Shown piece by piece: positions 54,914-64,000 of a stretch of DNA of 64,000 nt. The number at the start of each line of letters is the position of its first letter. The stretch's first letter is position 1. Below the pieces are notes generated by a model. That model was given only the letters and a program-made list of their open reading frames with translations. It was not told the origin of the DNA and made no database searches. The translations under genes and the position numbers were made by a program. The stretch comes from Magnetospirillum gryphiswaldense MSR-1 v2 (lineage in GTDB: Bacteria; Pseudomonadota; Alphaproteobacteria; Rhodospirillales; Magnetospirillaceae): contig NC_023065.1 of the NCBI RefSeq assembly GCF_000513295.1, positions 4,093,001 through 4,157,000 on the forward strand, in the 5' to 3' direction.

Positions 54914-56644
54914 TCACACCCGCGGGACGATGACGGAGAAGCACGATCCCTTGTCCACCCGCGACTTGACCTCGATGCCGTGATCGAGCAATTCGGTCAT
55001 GCGGCGTACCACCGCCAGCCCCAGGCCCAGGCCGCGATCAGCGCCATGGCCCTTGACGCCAAGACGGGAAAAGTCCTCGAAGATGGCGATGAATTTGTCT
55101 TCGGGGATGCCGATACCGGTATCGATCACGCAGATGGCGATATGGGTGCCGCGACGGCGGCAGCCCAGCAGGATACTGCCCTGATTGGTATAGCGCAGCG
55201 CATTGTAAAGCAGGTTGCGCAAGATGCGTTCCAGCAGGACCGGATCGGAAATCACCACCGTATCGGTGGGGACGACCCGCAGCCGCAAGCCGCGCTTGGT
55301 CGCCTCGGGCTCCAATTGCTCGGTCAGGGCGATGAGCATGGGCGCCAGGGGGAAGCTGGTCGGTGACGGTTCGATATGTCCGGCTTCCAGGGTCGACACG
55401 TCCAAAAGCGTCGCCAGCAAGGCTTGGGTGGCGTCGACGCTTTGGCGCATCTTGTCGACGATGTTCTGGTGTGGGCTGTCGCCCAGGCGGGCCGACAGTG
55501 CCTCGACGAACATGCCCGCCGCCTGCAAGGGCTGGCGCAGATCGTGGCTGGCGGCGGCCAGGAAGCGGGTCTTGCTGTCATTGGCGCGCCGGGCTTCCTC
55601 GGCCCGCTGCTCGGCTTCGCGGGTGCGGGCGCGGACGGTTTCCTCCAGCCCCTGGATCAGTTCCTCTTCCCGTTTCAGGCTATCGAAGGTCATGGCGGTC
55701 AGCCAGCCCAGCAATCCCATCAACATGGTCACTGCGGCGATGGTCAAAAGCGCCGTGTCCCACCAATCGGACAGCACGTCGTCAAGAGCGATGCCGGTGG
55801 AGACGATGACGCCGAAATCGTTCAAGACCCGATAGGCCAGCACCCGCTCGACACCGTCCAGCGGCGAGACCATGCGCAGCACCCCGCGCACCCGCCCGGA
55901 TTGCACCGCATTCAGCAAGGGGCCGGCGGGCAGGGCGGTTTGCGACCATTGTTCGGGGTCGGGCTGGCGCAGGATGATGCGCCCGTCCGTCCCGGCCACG
56001 GTCAGCACTGAATGCGGGCCCAGGCCCAGATTGCGATAGAAATCGGTGAAGGTGATGGCGTCGAAGCCGGCGGCGGCGACGCCGACCAGATTGCCGTCGG
56101 CATCGTCGATGCGGCGGCTCAGGTGAAAGGCCTGAGCGTCGCGCTGCTTGGCGGTGAGCAACGGGCCGATGACCAGATCACGGCGTTTTTCGAGATGGGC
56201 GCTGAAATAATAACGGTCCTTCACCGACACCGAACGCACCGGGAAGGTCAGGGTGCCCAGACTGGTGTTGCCGTCCTTGTCGATGATCCACAAGGTGCCC
56301 GGCTCGGGCATGCCGCGCTTCAATTCGGTCAGGCGCATCCAGGCCGCTTCCGACGCCGCCAATTGATCGATGGGCTGGCTGCGTCCCAGCACCGCCACCT
56401 GCTCGACGATGAAATCGGCGGTGCGGAAGGTGCGGGTGATGTGTTCTTCCAGCAGCCGCGCCACCGAAGTGGCCCGCTCCTCGGCATTGCGCAGGGCTTC
56501 GCCGCGCAGATAAGCCAGGAACAGGCCGCAGGCGATGATGACCAGCACGGCGACGCTGACGATCAACGCGCGCAAGGTCTGGCGCGGTGCGACGGTCTTC
56601 GGCGGCGGGGCGATGGTGCCCTGGTCCTGGGCGTTCTCGGTCAT
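54914..56644 (-). CDS. Membrane-bound sensor histidine kinase
   Basis: 576 residues. A first membrane segment (about 28-50), a large extracytoplasmic dCache-like sensor (about 55-290: TSVARLLEEHITRTFRTAD, LWIIDKDG, VSVKDRYYFSAHL), a second membrane segment (about 295-320), a short coiled coil, the HisKA domain with FLAAASHDLRQPLQAAG and the HATPase with RNLLYNALRYT, DTGIGIPED and RGLGLGLAVVRR. It lacks a receiver. The partner regulator is not adjacent. It starts 33 bases after the ABC-F gene on the same strand and probably shares its mRNA. Confidence 0.92.
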   Translation of the reverse strand: MTENAQDQGTIAPPPKTVAPRQTLRALIVSVAVLVIIACGLFLAYLRGEALRNAEERATSVARLLEEHITRTFRTADFIVEQVAVLGRSQPIDQLAASEAAWMRLTELKRGMPEPGTLWIIDKDGNTSLGTLTFPVRSVSVKDRYYFSAHLEKRRDLVIGPLLTAKQRDAQAFHLSRRIDDADGNLVGVAAAGFDAITFTDFYRNLGLGPHSVLTVAGTDGRIILRQPDPEQWSQTALPAGPLLNAVQSGRVRGVLRMVSPLDGVERVLAYRVLNDFGVIVSTGIALDDVLSDWWDTALLTIAAVTMLMGLLGWLTAMTFDSLKREEELIQGLEETVRARTREAEQRAEEARRANDSKTRFLAAASHDLRQPLQAAGMFVEALSARLGDSPHQNIVDKMRQSVDATQALLATLLDVSTLEAGHIEPSPTSFPLAPMLIALTEQLEPEATKRGLRLRVVPTDTVVISDPVLLERILRNLLYNALRYTNQGSILLGCRRRGTHIAICVIDTGIGIPEDKFIAIFEDFSRLGVKGHGADRGLGLGLAVVRRMTELLDHGIEVKSRVDKGSCFSVIVPRV

Positions 56645-56677
56645 ACTGTCCCGCTGATGTTCAAACGCCGCGGCAGT

Positions 56678-58567
56678 CTAGGCGTTTGCCGTCGCCGCTT
56701 CCAGTTGTTCATGCAGCTCCAGCCATTCACTTTCGGTATTGGCGATGGCGCGGTCCAGTTCGGCCAGATCCTTTTGCAGCTTGGCCACCGCCTCGCCCGG
56801 ACCGCTATACAATTTGGGATCGGCCAGCTTGGCTTCGATCTTGGTTTTGTCCCCGCCCAGCTTTTCCAAGCGTTTTTCCGCGTCCTGGACTTTCTTGCGT
56901 AACGGCGCGGTCTGGGCGCGGGCTTCGGCAGCGGCGCGCCGTTCGTCCTTGCGGTTGCCAGAGGCGGCGCGCTCGCCGCCGACATTGTCGCCACGGCGGG
57001 CGTCGCGGGCCTGATCGAGCAGGAATTTGCGGTAATCGGCCAGATCGCCGTCGAAGGGCGCGACCTTGCCATCGGCCACCAGCCACAGGCTGTCGGCCAC
57101 CAGTTCCACCAGATGGGGGTCGTGGCTGACCAGCACCACGGCGCCGTCATAGGCGTTGAGGGCGGCGACCAGGGCCTCGCGCGCGTCGATGTCCAGGTGG
57201 TTGGTGGGTTCGTCCAAGATCATCAGATGGGGGGCGTCACGGCTCATCAGCGCGAACAACAGCCGGGCCTTCTCGCCGCCCGACAGGTTGGCGACCTTGA
57301 CGTCGGCGCGGTCCTGTTCGAAGCCGAAGCGGCCCAACTGGGCGCGCACCTTGGCTTCGGGAGCGTCCTTCATCAATTGGGCCATGTGGTCGTAAGGGGT
57401 GGCCGCCATGTTCAGTTCGTCGGTCTGATGCTGGGCGAAATAGCCGATGCGCAGCTTGGCCGGACGATGCATGTCTCCGGCCAGCAGCTTCAGGCGGCCC
57501 GACAGCACCTTTGACAGGGTCGACTTGCCGTTGCCGTTGGCGCCCAGCAGAGCGATGCGGTCATCCATGTCGACGCGGATGTTGAGACCCGACAGTACGG
57601 TCTTGTCGCCATAGCCGGCGATGCCGTTGTCGATGGCGATGATCGGCGGGCTCATGGGTTCGGGATCGGGGAAATCGAAGCTCATGCCGCGATCCTCGAT
57701 CACCGACACCACCGGCCCCATGCGTTCCAGCATCTTGACCCGGCTTTGCGCCTGGCGCGCCTTCGACGCCTTGGCGCGGAAGCGGTCGATGAAACCCTGG
57801 ATCTTGCGCCGCTGTTCCAATTGCTTGACCTGGGCCTTGGCCGCCAGATCCATCTTTTCGCGCCGGGTGCGCTCGAAATCGTCGTAATTGCCGCCATAAG
57901 GCACCAGCTTGGTGCGGTCCAGATGAACGATGCGGTTACAGACCTCGTTCAGCAATTCGCGGTCATGACTGATCACCACCAAGGTGCCGGGATAGGTGGC
58001 CAGATAGGCTTGCAGCCACAGCGTGGCTTCCAGGTCCAGGTGGTTGGTGGGTTCGTCCAGCAGCATCAGGTCGGGGCGGATGAACAGCACGGCGGCCAGG
58101 GCCACGCGCATGCGCCAGCCGCCGGAATAGGACGACACCGGGCGGGCCTGGGCTTCCGCGCCGAAACCGAGGCCGGCCAGGATGGCCGCCGCTCGGGCCG
58201 GGGCGGAATGGGCGTCGATGGCGTTCAGGCGTTCATGCACCTCGGCCAGACGGTGGGGGTCGTGGCTGGTTTCCGCCTCTTCCAGCAATTGGCTGCGTTC
58301 GGTATCGGCGCCCAGCACGCAATCCAGCAAAGTGGTCTCGCCCTCGGGGGCTTCCTGTGCCACCCGGCCGACGCGGGCGCGCGGGCGGATGGAGATATCG
58401 CCGCCATCGGCGGCGTATTCACCCAGGATCAGCTTGAACAGCGTCGATTTGCCGGCGCCGTTGCGGCCGACCAGGCCGACGCGGGCGCCGGCGGGAATAT
58501 GCACGGTGGCCTGATCGAACAAGGCGCGACCGCCGATGCGAAAGACGAGATCGTTGATATGCAGCAT
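56678..58567 (-). CDS. ABC-F family ATPase (Uup/YheS-type)
   Basis: 629 residues. Soluble tandem ABC domains: Walker [12 protein letters not shown] and GANGNGKSTLS, signatures SGGWRMRVALAAVL (first) and LSGGEKARLLFALM (second), Walker [15 protein letters not shown] and [14 protein letters not shown]. Between them lies the basic linker (RFRAKASKARQAQSRVKML). A C-terminal coiled-coil with many Lys/Glu ends the protein, as in Uup, where it binds DNA or ribosomes. It differs from EttA in linker and tail, so the two ABC-F proteins here are paralogues. Confidence 0.92.
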   Translation of the reverse strand: MLHINDLVFRIGGRALFDQATVHIPAGARVGLVGRNGAGKSTLFKLILGEYAADGGDISIRPRARVGRVAQEAPEGETTLLDCVLGADTERSQLLEEAETSHDPHRLAEVHERLNAIDAHSAPARAAAILAGLGFGAEAQARPVSSYSGGWRMRVALAAVLFIRPDLMLLDEPTNHLDLEATLWLQAYLATYPGTLVVISHDRELLNEVCNRIVHLDRTKLVPYGGNYDDFERTRREKMDLAAKAQVKQLEQRRKIQGFIDRFRAKASKARQAQSRVKMLERMGPVVSVIEDRGMSFDFPDPEPMSPPIIAIDNGIAGYGDKTVLSGLNIRVDMDDRIALLGANGNGKSTLSKVLSGRLKLLAGDMHRPAKLRIGYFAQHQTDELNMAATPYDHMAQLMKDAPEAKVRAQLGRFGFEQDRADVKVANLSGGEKARLLFALMSRDAPHLMILDEPTNHLDIDAREALVAALNAYDGAVVLVSHDPHLVELVADSLWLVADGKVAPFDGDLADYRKFLLDQARDARRGDNVGGERAASGNRKDERRAAAEARAQTAPLRKKVQDAEKRLEKLGGDKTKIEAKLADPKLYSGPGEAVAKLQKDLAELDRAIANTESEWLELHEQLEAATANA

Positions 58568-58717
58568 GCCCGCTTCCTATCACGGCTACGGCCCCTTCGC
58601 CACGAGGTTGTTGCCCTTGGCGATCAATAGGGTTATAACCCGCCCGCTCTGGGCTTCCTACAGTGCCGGCCTGATGGCTGGCGCGCGCCCGACCGCCACT
58701 TCAAGGATATGACCAAC

Positions 58718-59140
58718 ATGGCTACCGAACGCACCCTGTCCATCATCAAGCCGGATGCCACCCGCCGCAACCTGACCGGCAAGATCAATGCCCGCTTCGA
58801 GGAAAACGGCCTGCGCATCGTCGCCCAAAAGCGCGTCCGCCTGACCAAGGAACAGGCCGAGGCCTTCTATGGCGTCCACCGCGAGCGTTCGTTCTTCGGT
58901 GAACTGGTGTCCTTCATGATTTCCGGCCCGGTGGTCGTGCAGGTTCTGGAAGGCGAAAACGCCGTTCTCAAGAACCGCGAGATCATGGGCGCCACCAACC
59001 CGGCCAACGCCGCCGCCGGCACCATCCGCGCCGATTTCGCCGAATCGGTGGAAGCCAATTCGGTGCATGGTTCCGACTCGGCTGAAAACGCCGCGACCGA
59101 GATCGCCTATTTCTTCGCTCAGAGTGAAATCGTCGGCTAA
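58718..59140 (+). CDS. ndk: Nucleoside diphosphate kinase
   Basis: 140 residues from ATG 58718, exactly the family length. AAGGA is ten bases upstream, so this start is preferred to ATG 58709. Ndk transfers phosphate from ATP to other NDPs through a phospho-His. The core [63 protein letters not shown] and the catalytic [12 protein letters not shown] with the active His are all intact. A terminator follows. Confidence 0.97.
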   Translation: MATERTLSIIKPDATRRNLTGKINARFEENGLRIVAQKRVRLTKEQAEAFYGVHRERSFFGELVSFMISGPVVVQVLEGENAVLKNREIMGATNPANAAAGTIRADFAESVEANSVHGSDSAENAATEIAYFFAQSEIVG

Positions 59141-59168
59141 ACACCGCGATTTACGCACAGCGTTTGAA

Positions 59169-59197
59169 GCGCCCCCGGAGCAATCCGGGGGCGTTTT
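59169..59197 (+). terminator. Intrinsic terminator of ndk
   Basis: Stem GCGCCCCCGG/CCGGGGGCGT with an AGCAAT loop and a TTTT run after it. Confidence 0.9.
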
Positions 59198-59412
59198 GCG
59201 TTTCAGGGTCTAATCCCTTGGGATAGTTGAGGTTCCTAAGTTTCGGTTGTGCATTACCGCTACACGTGGCTTGCCCTAGACGATATGATGCATTTATTAA
59301 GCAGGTTGTCGTCGGTCTGCCCGTCCAAGGGGGTGTGCACAGGCCGGGGGCGGGACGATCATCGGGGAAGGGATTGGGGACGGTTCTTTCCGCCATGTTT
59401 GGGGACCACACT

Positions 59413-59895
59413 ATGGTTGAGTTAGTTCGTAAGCGAGCCGGAGTATCGCGCCGCGCCAGTCGCGGGCGTACGCCGTCGGGAAAGCCAAATCCCATCGACG
59501 TGCATGTGGGCAACCGGGTTCGGTTGCGCCGCACGCTGTTGGGGATGAGCCAGGAAAAACTGGGGGAGGCCTTGGGCCTGACCTTCCAGCAGGTGCAGAA
59601 ATACGAACGCGGCGCCAATCGTGTCGGCGCATCGCGGCTTTATGACCTGTCGCGGGTGCTGGACGTGCCGGTCAGTTATTTTTTCGACGACATGAACGAC
59701 GAAACCATGGCGGCCAGCCCCCGCCATATGGTGCGTGCCACCGAGGATCCGCCGGAATCGGAAGAAGCGATCCTGGCCCAGCGGGAAACCCTGGAACTGG
59801 TCCGCGCCTATACCCGCATCAAGGATCCCAATGTCCGGCGGCAGGTGCAGGAACTGGCCCATACCCTGGCCGCGCCCGAGGATAGCGAAGGCTGA
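59413..59895 (+). CDS. XRE-family transcriptional regulator
   Basis: 160 residues from ATG 59413, with GGGGA seven bases upstream. The frame extends upstream without homology. Basic N-terminus, helix-turn-helix (about 33-85: VGNRVRLRRTLLGMSQEKLGEALGLTFQQVQKYERGANRVGASRLYDLSRVLDVPVSYFFDD), then an acidic helical C-terminus. The group of alphaproteobacterial XRE regulators with this V-x-Y-F-F end is frequent; targets are unknown. Single gene in a gap between ndk and the transporter. Confidence 0.88.
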   Translation: MVELVRKRAGVSRRASRGRTPSGKPNPIDVHVGNRVRLRRTLLGMSQEKLGEALGLTFQQVQKYERGANRVGASRLYDLSRVLDVPVSYFFDDMNDETMAASPRHMVRATEDPPESEEAILAQRETLELVRAYTRIKDPNVRRQVQELAHTLAAPEDSEG

Positions 59896-59928
59896 AGGCC
59901 GTGTCCCGCCGGCTGGGGTCGGCGGTCT

Positions 59929-60852
59929 TCAGACCCGATCGTCGGCGCCGGGATGGCTTTCCCGGATGCCGGCGGGGTCTTGATGGATGATCACCTCGAA
60001 ATTGGGAAAGGCCGCCTCGATGGCCTTTTCCACCCCATCGGCGATGGCGTGGGCGCGGACCAGCGGCAATTGCGGGTCCAGTTCCAAATGCATCTGGATG
60101 AAGCCGATCTGTCCCGACAGCCGGGTGCGCAGATCGTGCAGGCCCAACACCTCGTCGTGGGATTTGGCGATGTCGATGATGCGGGCGCGTTCGTCCTCGG
60201 ACAATTCGCGGTCCATCAGCATGTCCATGGAACCGATGGCGATGCTCCAGGCGTTCCACAGCAAAAACAGCGCGATGGCGATGGCGAACAGTGGATCGAG
60301 GAAGGTCCAGCCCAATACCATGCCCGATCCCAGCGAAATGATGACGCTGCCGTTGATCAGCACGTCGCCGCTGTAATGCAGCGAATCGGCGGCGATGGCC
60401 ACCGAGCGGGCGCGGGTCAGGACGAATTTCTGGAACATCACCAACCCAAGGGTCATGACGATGGAAAACACCATGACGCCGATGCCGATGAAACCCTGGG
60501 TGACTTCCTCGGGCTGAAAGAAGCGTTTGACCGCCTCCACCAGCAGCAAAGCGCCCGAGCCCAGGATGAAGGCGGCCTGCCCCAGTCCGGCCAGGGGCTC
60601 GGCCTTGCCGTGGCCGAAACGGTGGTCGTGGTCGGCGGGGGTCAGGGCATGACGGACCGCCCACAGATTGACCAGGGACGCGGCGGCATCGAGCGCCGAA
60701 TCGATCAAGGTGGACAGGATGGCCACCGACCCGGTCATGGCCCAGGCGGCCAGCTTGGCGATGATCAGGATGGTTGCGGTAGCCACCGACGCATAGGTGG
60801 CCAGCCGCATCAGCCGCTCGTTGTCGGCGCGGGGGGCGGGGGCCGTGTTCAT
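59929..60852 (-). CDS. Cation diffusion facilitator metal efflux transporter
   Basis: 307 residues, CDF family. Membrane segments follow the usual six-span order. The metal-site motifs are SALDAAAS (Asp) in TM2 region with [15 protein letters not shown], and [19 protein letters not shown] (His/Asp) in TM5. The cytoplasmic C-terminal domain ([26 protein letters not shown]) is present. It exports Zn2+, Fe2+ or similar divalent metal in exchange for protons; specificity cannot be told. The ATG overlaps the pdxH stop by 4 bases, so it is cotranscribed. Confidence 0.92.
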   Translation of the reverse strand: MNTAPAPRADNERLMRLATYASVATATILIIAKLAAWAMTGSVAILSTLIDSALDAAASLVNLWAVRHALTPADHDHRFGHGKAEPLAGLGQAAFILGSGALLLVEAVKRFFQPEEVTQGFIGIGVMVFSIVMTLGLVMFQKFVLTRARSVAIAADSLHYSGDVLINGSVIISLGSGMVLGWTFLDPLFAIAIALFLLWNAWSIAIGSMDMLMDRELSEDERARIIDIAKSHDEVLGLHDLRTRLSGQIGFIQMHLELDPQLPLVRAHAIADGVEKAIEAAFPNFEVIIHQDPAGIRESHPGADDRV

Positions 60853-61436
60853 GGGAACAGGTGCCGGGCGGACCAGCCATCGCCGTCGCGGCCATAGGAA
60901 AAGCGGTCATGCAGGCGGAAGGGGCGGTCATGCCAGAATTCCATGGCGCGGGGCACCACGCGGAAGCCGGACCAATGGGGCGGACGGGTGATTTCGCCCA
61001 GGCCGAATTTGGCGGTGAACTCGGCGACGCGCCGTTCCAACTCGAAGCGGCCTTCCAGCGGGCGCGATTGCAGTGACGCCCAGGCGCCGATCTGGCTGAT
61101 GCGCGGGCGGCTGGCGAAATAGGCATCGGCCTCTTCCGTCGTCACCGGCTGGGCTGCGCCTTCGATGCGGATCTGGCGCTTCAGGCTTTTCCAGTGAAAC
61201 AGCAGAGCGACATTGGGATTGGCCCGGATTTCGCAGCCTTTGCGGCTTTCCAGATTGGTGTAGAAGACGAAGCCATCGGCATCCCAGCCCTTCAGCAGCA
61301 CCATACGGCTGCTGGGGCGGCCTTCGCCGTCAACGGAGGTCAACGCCATAGCGTTGGGGTCGTTGGGCTCGTTTTTCTCGGCCTCTTTCATCCATTTGCC
61401 GAACAACGAGAACGGATCGTTTTCCATGGCGGACAT
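60849..61436 (-). CDS. pdxH: Pyridoxine/pyridoxamine 5'-phosphate oxidase
   Basis: 195 residues. FMN-dependent final step of pyridoxal-5'-phosphate formation. The core signs are [65 protein letters not shown], a [16 protein letters not shown] segment and the C-terminal [20 protein letters not shown] with the FMN/PLP-contacting Arg and Trp. First gene of a pair with the CDF transporter. Confidence 0.96.
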   Translation of the reverse strand: MSAMENDPFSLFGKWMKEAEKNEPNDPNAMALTSVDGEGRPSSRMVLLKGWDADGFVFYTNLESRKGCEIRANPNVALLFHWKSLKRQIRIEGAAQPVTTEEADAYFASRPRISQIGAWASLQSRPLEGRFELERRVAEFTAKFGLGEITRPPHWSGFRVVPRAMEFWHDRPFRLHDRFSYGRDGDGWSARHLFP

Positions 61437-61551
61437 GACGCTCCTGGGAGGAGGGAAGGCTGAAGCCGATGCCCTCCTTTTTAGCCCGCCCGTCCGCCCA
61501 AAAACAGCCCCAATTCCGTGTCAATTTGGTAATGCCCCGTTCTTGTAAGGC

Positions 61552-62037
61552 ATGACAACCATGATCACCTTGTTGAAAAAGACCATTCCCGCCGCCGTCG
61601 TCGTCGTTCTGTTGGCGGCTTGCTCCAGCGATTACGGTCCCAAGCAGACCGGCGGTACCGTCCTGGGCGGTGTCGGCGGCGCCGTGGCCGGGGCGCAATT
61701 CGGCAAAGGAACCGGCAATCTGGCTATGACCGCCATCGGCACCTTGCTCGGCGCTTTCGTCGGTTCCGAGGTGGGCAAAAGCCTGGATCGCGCCGATCAG
61801 CAATACGCGGCGCAGGCGGAAACCCGCGCCCATGTGGCGCCGGTGGGGCAGACCATTACCTGGAACAATCCCGAGAGCGGCAATTCCGGCACGTATACGC
61901 CGACGCGCGACGGTCGTGACCAGTCGGGAAATTATTGCCGCGAGTACCAAAGCACGGTCAGCATCGGCGGTCAGAGCGAACAGGCCTATGGCACCGCCTG
62001 CCGCCAGCCTGATGGATCATGGAAGGTGGTGAAGTAA
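61552..62037 (+). CDS. Glycine-zipper outer-membrane lipoprotein (17-kDa surface antigen type)
   Basis: 161 residues. A lipobox LLAAC (Cys about 24) ends the signal. The mature part begins with a glycine-zipper repeat [47 protein letters not shown], then a beta-rich tail ([21 protein letters not shown] ... [32 protein letters not shown]) with two Cys. This is the classic alphaproteobacterial 17-kDa antigen arrangement, anchored in the outer membrane. ATG 61561 is an alternative start. Confidence 0.9.
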   Translation: MTTMITLLKKTIPAAVVVVLLAACSSDYGPKQTGGTVLGGVGGAVAGAQFGKGTGNLAMTAIGTLLGAFVGSEVGKSLDRADQQYAAQAETRAHVAPVGQTITWNNPESGNSGTYTPTRDGRDQSGNYCREYQSTVSIGGQSEQAYGTACRQPDGSWKVVK

Positions 62038-62099
62038 TCTGCGTTTTCTGGCAGAACAGGGGGGCGGCATCTGCCGCCCTTTTGCATTGCCCAAGGATG

Positions 62100-63035
62100 A
62101 TGCCGGTGAAGGACCCCTATCTGGTGTTGGGTGTGGCCAAGTCCGCGTCCGACGATGACATCAAAAAAGCCTATCGCAAGCTCGCGCGCGAGCTGCACCC
62201 CGACGTCAATCCCGGTGACGCCCGGGCCGAGGAACGCTTCAAGGATATCTCGGCGGCCTATGATTTTCTGTCGGACGCGGAAAAGCGCCGGCAATACGAT
62301 AATGGCGAGATCGACGCCACGGGTGCGGCCAAGCGCCGCACCTGGAGATCAGCCGGTGCCGGGGCGGGGGCTGGTGCGGGTTTCCGCAATGCCCGCACCT
62401 CGTCCGGCTTTTCCTTTGGCGAGGATGTGGACGACATCCTGTCCGAGATGATGCGGCGCAAGGAAAAGGGACGTCAGCAATCGCACCGTTCCGGCGCCCA
62501 GGCCGGCCACGCCACCAAGGGCGAGGATGCCCACCACGCTCTGACCATCACTTTCATGGACGCCGCCTTGGGGGCGACCAAGCGGGTTACCCTGGTGTCG
62601 GGCAAGTCGCTGGACGTGAAGATCCCGGTGGGCGCCGTCGATGGCCAGTCGTTGCGTCTCAAGGGTCAGGGCTATCCCAGTTTCATGGGCGATGCCGACG
62701 GCGACGCCTTCATCGACCTGAAGGTGGAAAGCCACCCCTATTTCGTCCGTCGCGACAAGGATGTGCTGCTGGACCTGCCCATTTCGGTGCAGGAAGCGGT
62801 TTTGGGCGGCAAGGTGCCGGTGCCCACCGTGCACGGCAAGGTGATGCTGACCATCCCGGCCAATGCCAATACCGGTACGGTCATGCGTTTGAAGGGCAAA
62901 GGCATCGATGGCGGCGATCAGTTGGTGACGCTGAAGGTGGTGCTGCCGGAAAACGATGCCGAATTCGCCAAGCTGGTGGAGAAATGGGGGGCACGCAACG
63001 GCTATGACCCCCGTGCCAAGGCGGGGATGGTTTAG
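62100..63035 (+). CDS. DnaJ-family co-chaperone without zinc finger (CbpA-like)
   Basis: 311 residues. J domain (6-70: [35 protein letters not shown] with the HPD tripeptide), a Gly-rich linker ([27 protein letters not shown]), and two beta-sandwich peptide-binding domains ([29 protein letters not shown] and [22 protein letters not shown]). The Cys-rich zinc domain of DnaJ is missing, so it is CbpA/DjlB-like. It would stimulate DnaK. Start among ATG 62097/62100 or GTG 62106 is unsettled. Confidence 0.92.
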   Translation: MPVKDPYLVLGVAKSASDDDIKKAYRKLARELHPDVNPGDARAEERFKDISAAYDFLSDAEKRRQYDNGEIDATGAAKRRTWRSAGAGAGAGAGFRNARTSSGFSFGEDVDDILSEMMRRKEKGRQQSHRSGAQAGHATKGEDAHHALTITFMDAALGATKRVTLVSGKSLDVKIPVGAVDGQSLRLKGQGYPSFMGDADGDAFIDLKVESHPYFVRRDKDVLLDLPISVQEAVLGGKVPVPTVHGKVMLTIPANANTGTVMRLKGKGIDGGDQLVTLKVVLPENDAEFAKLVEKWGARNGYDPRAKAGMV

Positions 63036-63048
63036 ATTCCGTATCCCC

Positions 63049-64000
63049 CTAGCCGCTTTTGACGGTGCGGCAGAACTGGACGAAGCGCGGCGCCCACGGG
63101 CTGGCGCCGACGCTGCGCATATGGGCGTAATTGGCCAACACGTTGCCGATGACCAGTCCGTCGCGGTGTTGGCCGATACCGGCGCCGCGCACCACCTCGT
63201 AGGCGAAGCGCGGATCGCCCTCCAGATTCTCCAGGCGGGAATGGTGGAATTCGTGCGCGGGCGTGATGCCGGGGCCGGGTTCCAGCCGCGGCCAGGGGAA
63301 ATGGGCGGTTTCGCGCAGGCGCACATAGCCGCGCCCCTGCGGTCGTGCATGCATCACCGCGTCGCCGGGGATGATGCCGACCATCTGCCGGCGTTCGCCG
63401 TTCCAGACGATGGCGCGCGACAGATACATCAGTCCGCCGCATTCGGCATAGACCGGCAGGCCGCCGCCGGCCTTGGCCGCCAGATCGGCACGCAAGCCCA
63501 CATTGGCCTCAAGCGCCTGGGCCTGGGTTTCGGGAAAGCCGCCGCCGATGAACAAGCCGTCCAGGTTTTCCGGCAGCTTGGCATCCTTGAGCGCGTCGAT
63601 GAACACCAGCCGCGCCCCGGCCCGTTGCAGGGCCAGCAGATCGTCGGCGTAGTAAAAACCGAAGGCGGCGTCGCGGACCACGCCGATGGTCACATCGGCG
63701 GTGGGCAGGGCAGGGGGGTGATGGGGCGAGGTTTCGATGGGGATGGTGTCGCGGGCCAGGGCGATGACCGCGTCCAGATCCACCTGATCGGCGACGCAAT
63801 CGCGCAAGGCGGCGACGGCCTGGGCGGCCTGTTCCGCCTCGTTGGCGGGGACCAATCCCAGATGGCGTTCCATGATGCGCATGGCCCCGGATCGCTGCAC
63901 CGCGCCCAACACCGGAATGCCGGTATAATGGGCGACCACCTCGCGCAGTTTCTTTTCGTGCCGAGGACCGCCGACCTTGTTGAGGATCACCCCGGCGATG
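63049..64000 (-). CDS. CobB/DsrN-type cobyrinic acid a,c-diamide synthase family, N-terminus off the window
   Basis: 317 residues visible, open to base 64000. The end of the ATP-binding part (IAGVILNKVGGPRHEKKL ... ALRDCVADQVDLDAV) is followed by a class I glutamine amidotransferase domain with the catalytic Cys in YAECGGLMYL and FIGGGFPETQAQ. The VMHARPQGRGYVRLRETAHFPW and AHEFHHSRLENL motifs resemble the DsrN subgroup, which makes sirohaem amide for dissimilatory sulfite reductase, more than plain CobB. Cobyrinate amidation for B12 remains possible. Neighbours outside the window would settle it. Confidence 0.85.
   Translation of the reverse strand, partial: IAGVILNKVGGPRHEKKLREVVAHYTGIPVLGAVQRSGAMRIMERHLGLVPANEAEQAAQAVAALRDCVADQVDLDAVIALARDTIPIETSPHHPPALPTADVTIGVVRDAAFGFYYADDLLALQRAGARLVFIDALKDAKLPENLDGLFIGGGFPETQAQALEANVGLRADLAAKAGGGLPVYAECGGLMYLSRAIVWNGERRQMVGIIPGDAVMHARPQGRGYVRLRETAHFPWPRLEPGPGITPAHEFHHSRLENLEGDPRFAYEVVRGAGIGQHRDGLVIGNVLANYAHMRSVGASPWAPRFVQFCRTVKSG

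Overview
The window looks like the chromosome of a GC-rich (about 62-65% by eye) alphaproteobacterium of the Rhodospirillales, most likely Magnetospirillum or a close relative. This is inferred from gene content and protein style: class I PHA synthase, many sensory proteins, XRE and LuxR regulators, an EF-G-like GTPase and a CobB/DsrN-type amidotransferase. No rRNA or other species-level marker is present.

Layout. (1) 1-10.4 kb is ordinary core: the holC 3' end, a DUF4136 lipoprotein, MarR regulator, M17 aminopeptidase, GST, CBS protein, RsmB-type methyltransferase, IMP dehydrogenase, host-attachment-like protein, and a ppx-rlmE pair. (2) 10.56-32.84 kb is an accessory region bounded by tRNA-Gln(CUG) and tRNA-Glu(UUC), with signs of integration and deletion throughout. 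It starts with a truncated tyrosine integrase fused tail-to-tail to a truncated M50 peptidase. The peptidase is the last gene of a secretion operon (giant 2905-aa DUF4347/LEPR repeat protein, TolC-like factor, M50 protein). Divergent from it are a LuxR-type regulator with a complete acyl-homoserine-lactone pocket signature and a translationally coupled run of a second LuxR protein, a receiver, a pseudo-receiver and a nucleotidyltransferase-like protein. That last gene is cut by a serine-recombinase remnant. Next comes an ORF joining the front of a GHKL/MORC-like ATPase to the back of a cytosine-5 methyltransferase. The region ends with a 3.2-kb segment holding hipBA and gene fragments, bracketed by two direct repeats of about 250 bp, the second abutting the 3' end of tRNA-Glu. 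(3) 32.9-64 kb is again mostly core: the alaC-hom-glpX-recJ operon, a chemoreceptor, phaC, ettA, an EF-G-like GTPase, a HerA-type ATPase, a C1 peptidase with a 14-unit Asp/Glu/Ser tail, an HD/HD-GYP protein, a histidine kinase, an ABC-F ATPase, ndk, an XRE regulator, a CDF transporter, pdxH, a glycine-zipper lipoprotein, a DnaJ-family protein and a partial cobB/dsrN-like gene.

How it fits together. The core genes cover nucleotide supply (guaB, ndk), amino-acid metabolism (alaC, hom), translation and rRNA methylation (ettA, ABC-F, EF-G-like, rlmE, RsmB-like), carbon storage (phaC) and signalling. The accessory region combines surface/secretion functions under possible quorum control with defence and mobile-element debris. 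Its three chimeric junctions (near 11.51, 25.87 and 27.59 kb) suggest repeated recombination has trimmed it. The least usual items are the ATPase-methyltransferase chimera, the repeat-bracketed hipBA island, the 6-unit higher-order duplication in the giant protein, and the coupled LuxR/receiver/nucleotidyltransferase cluster.
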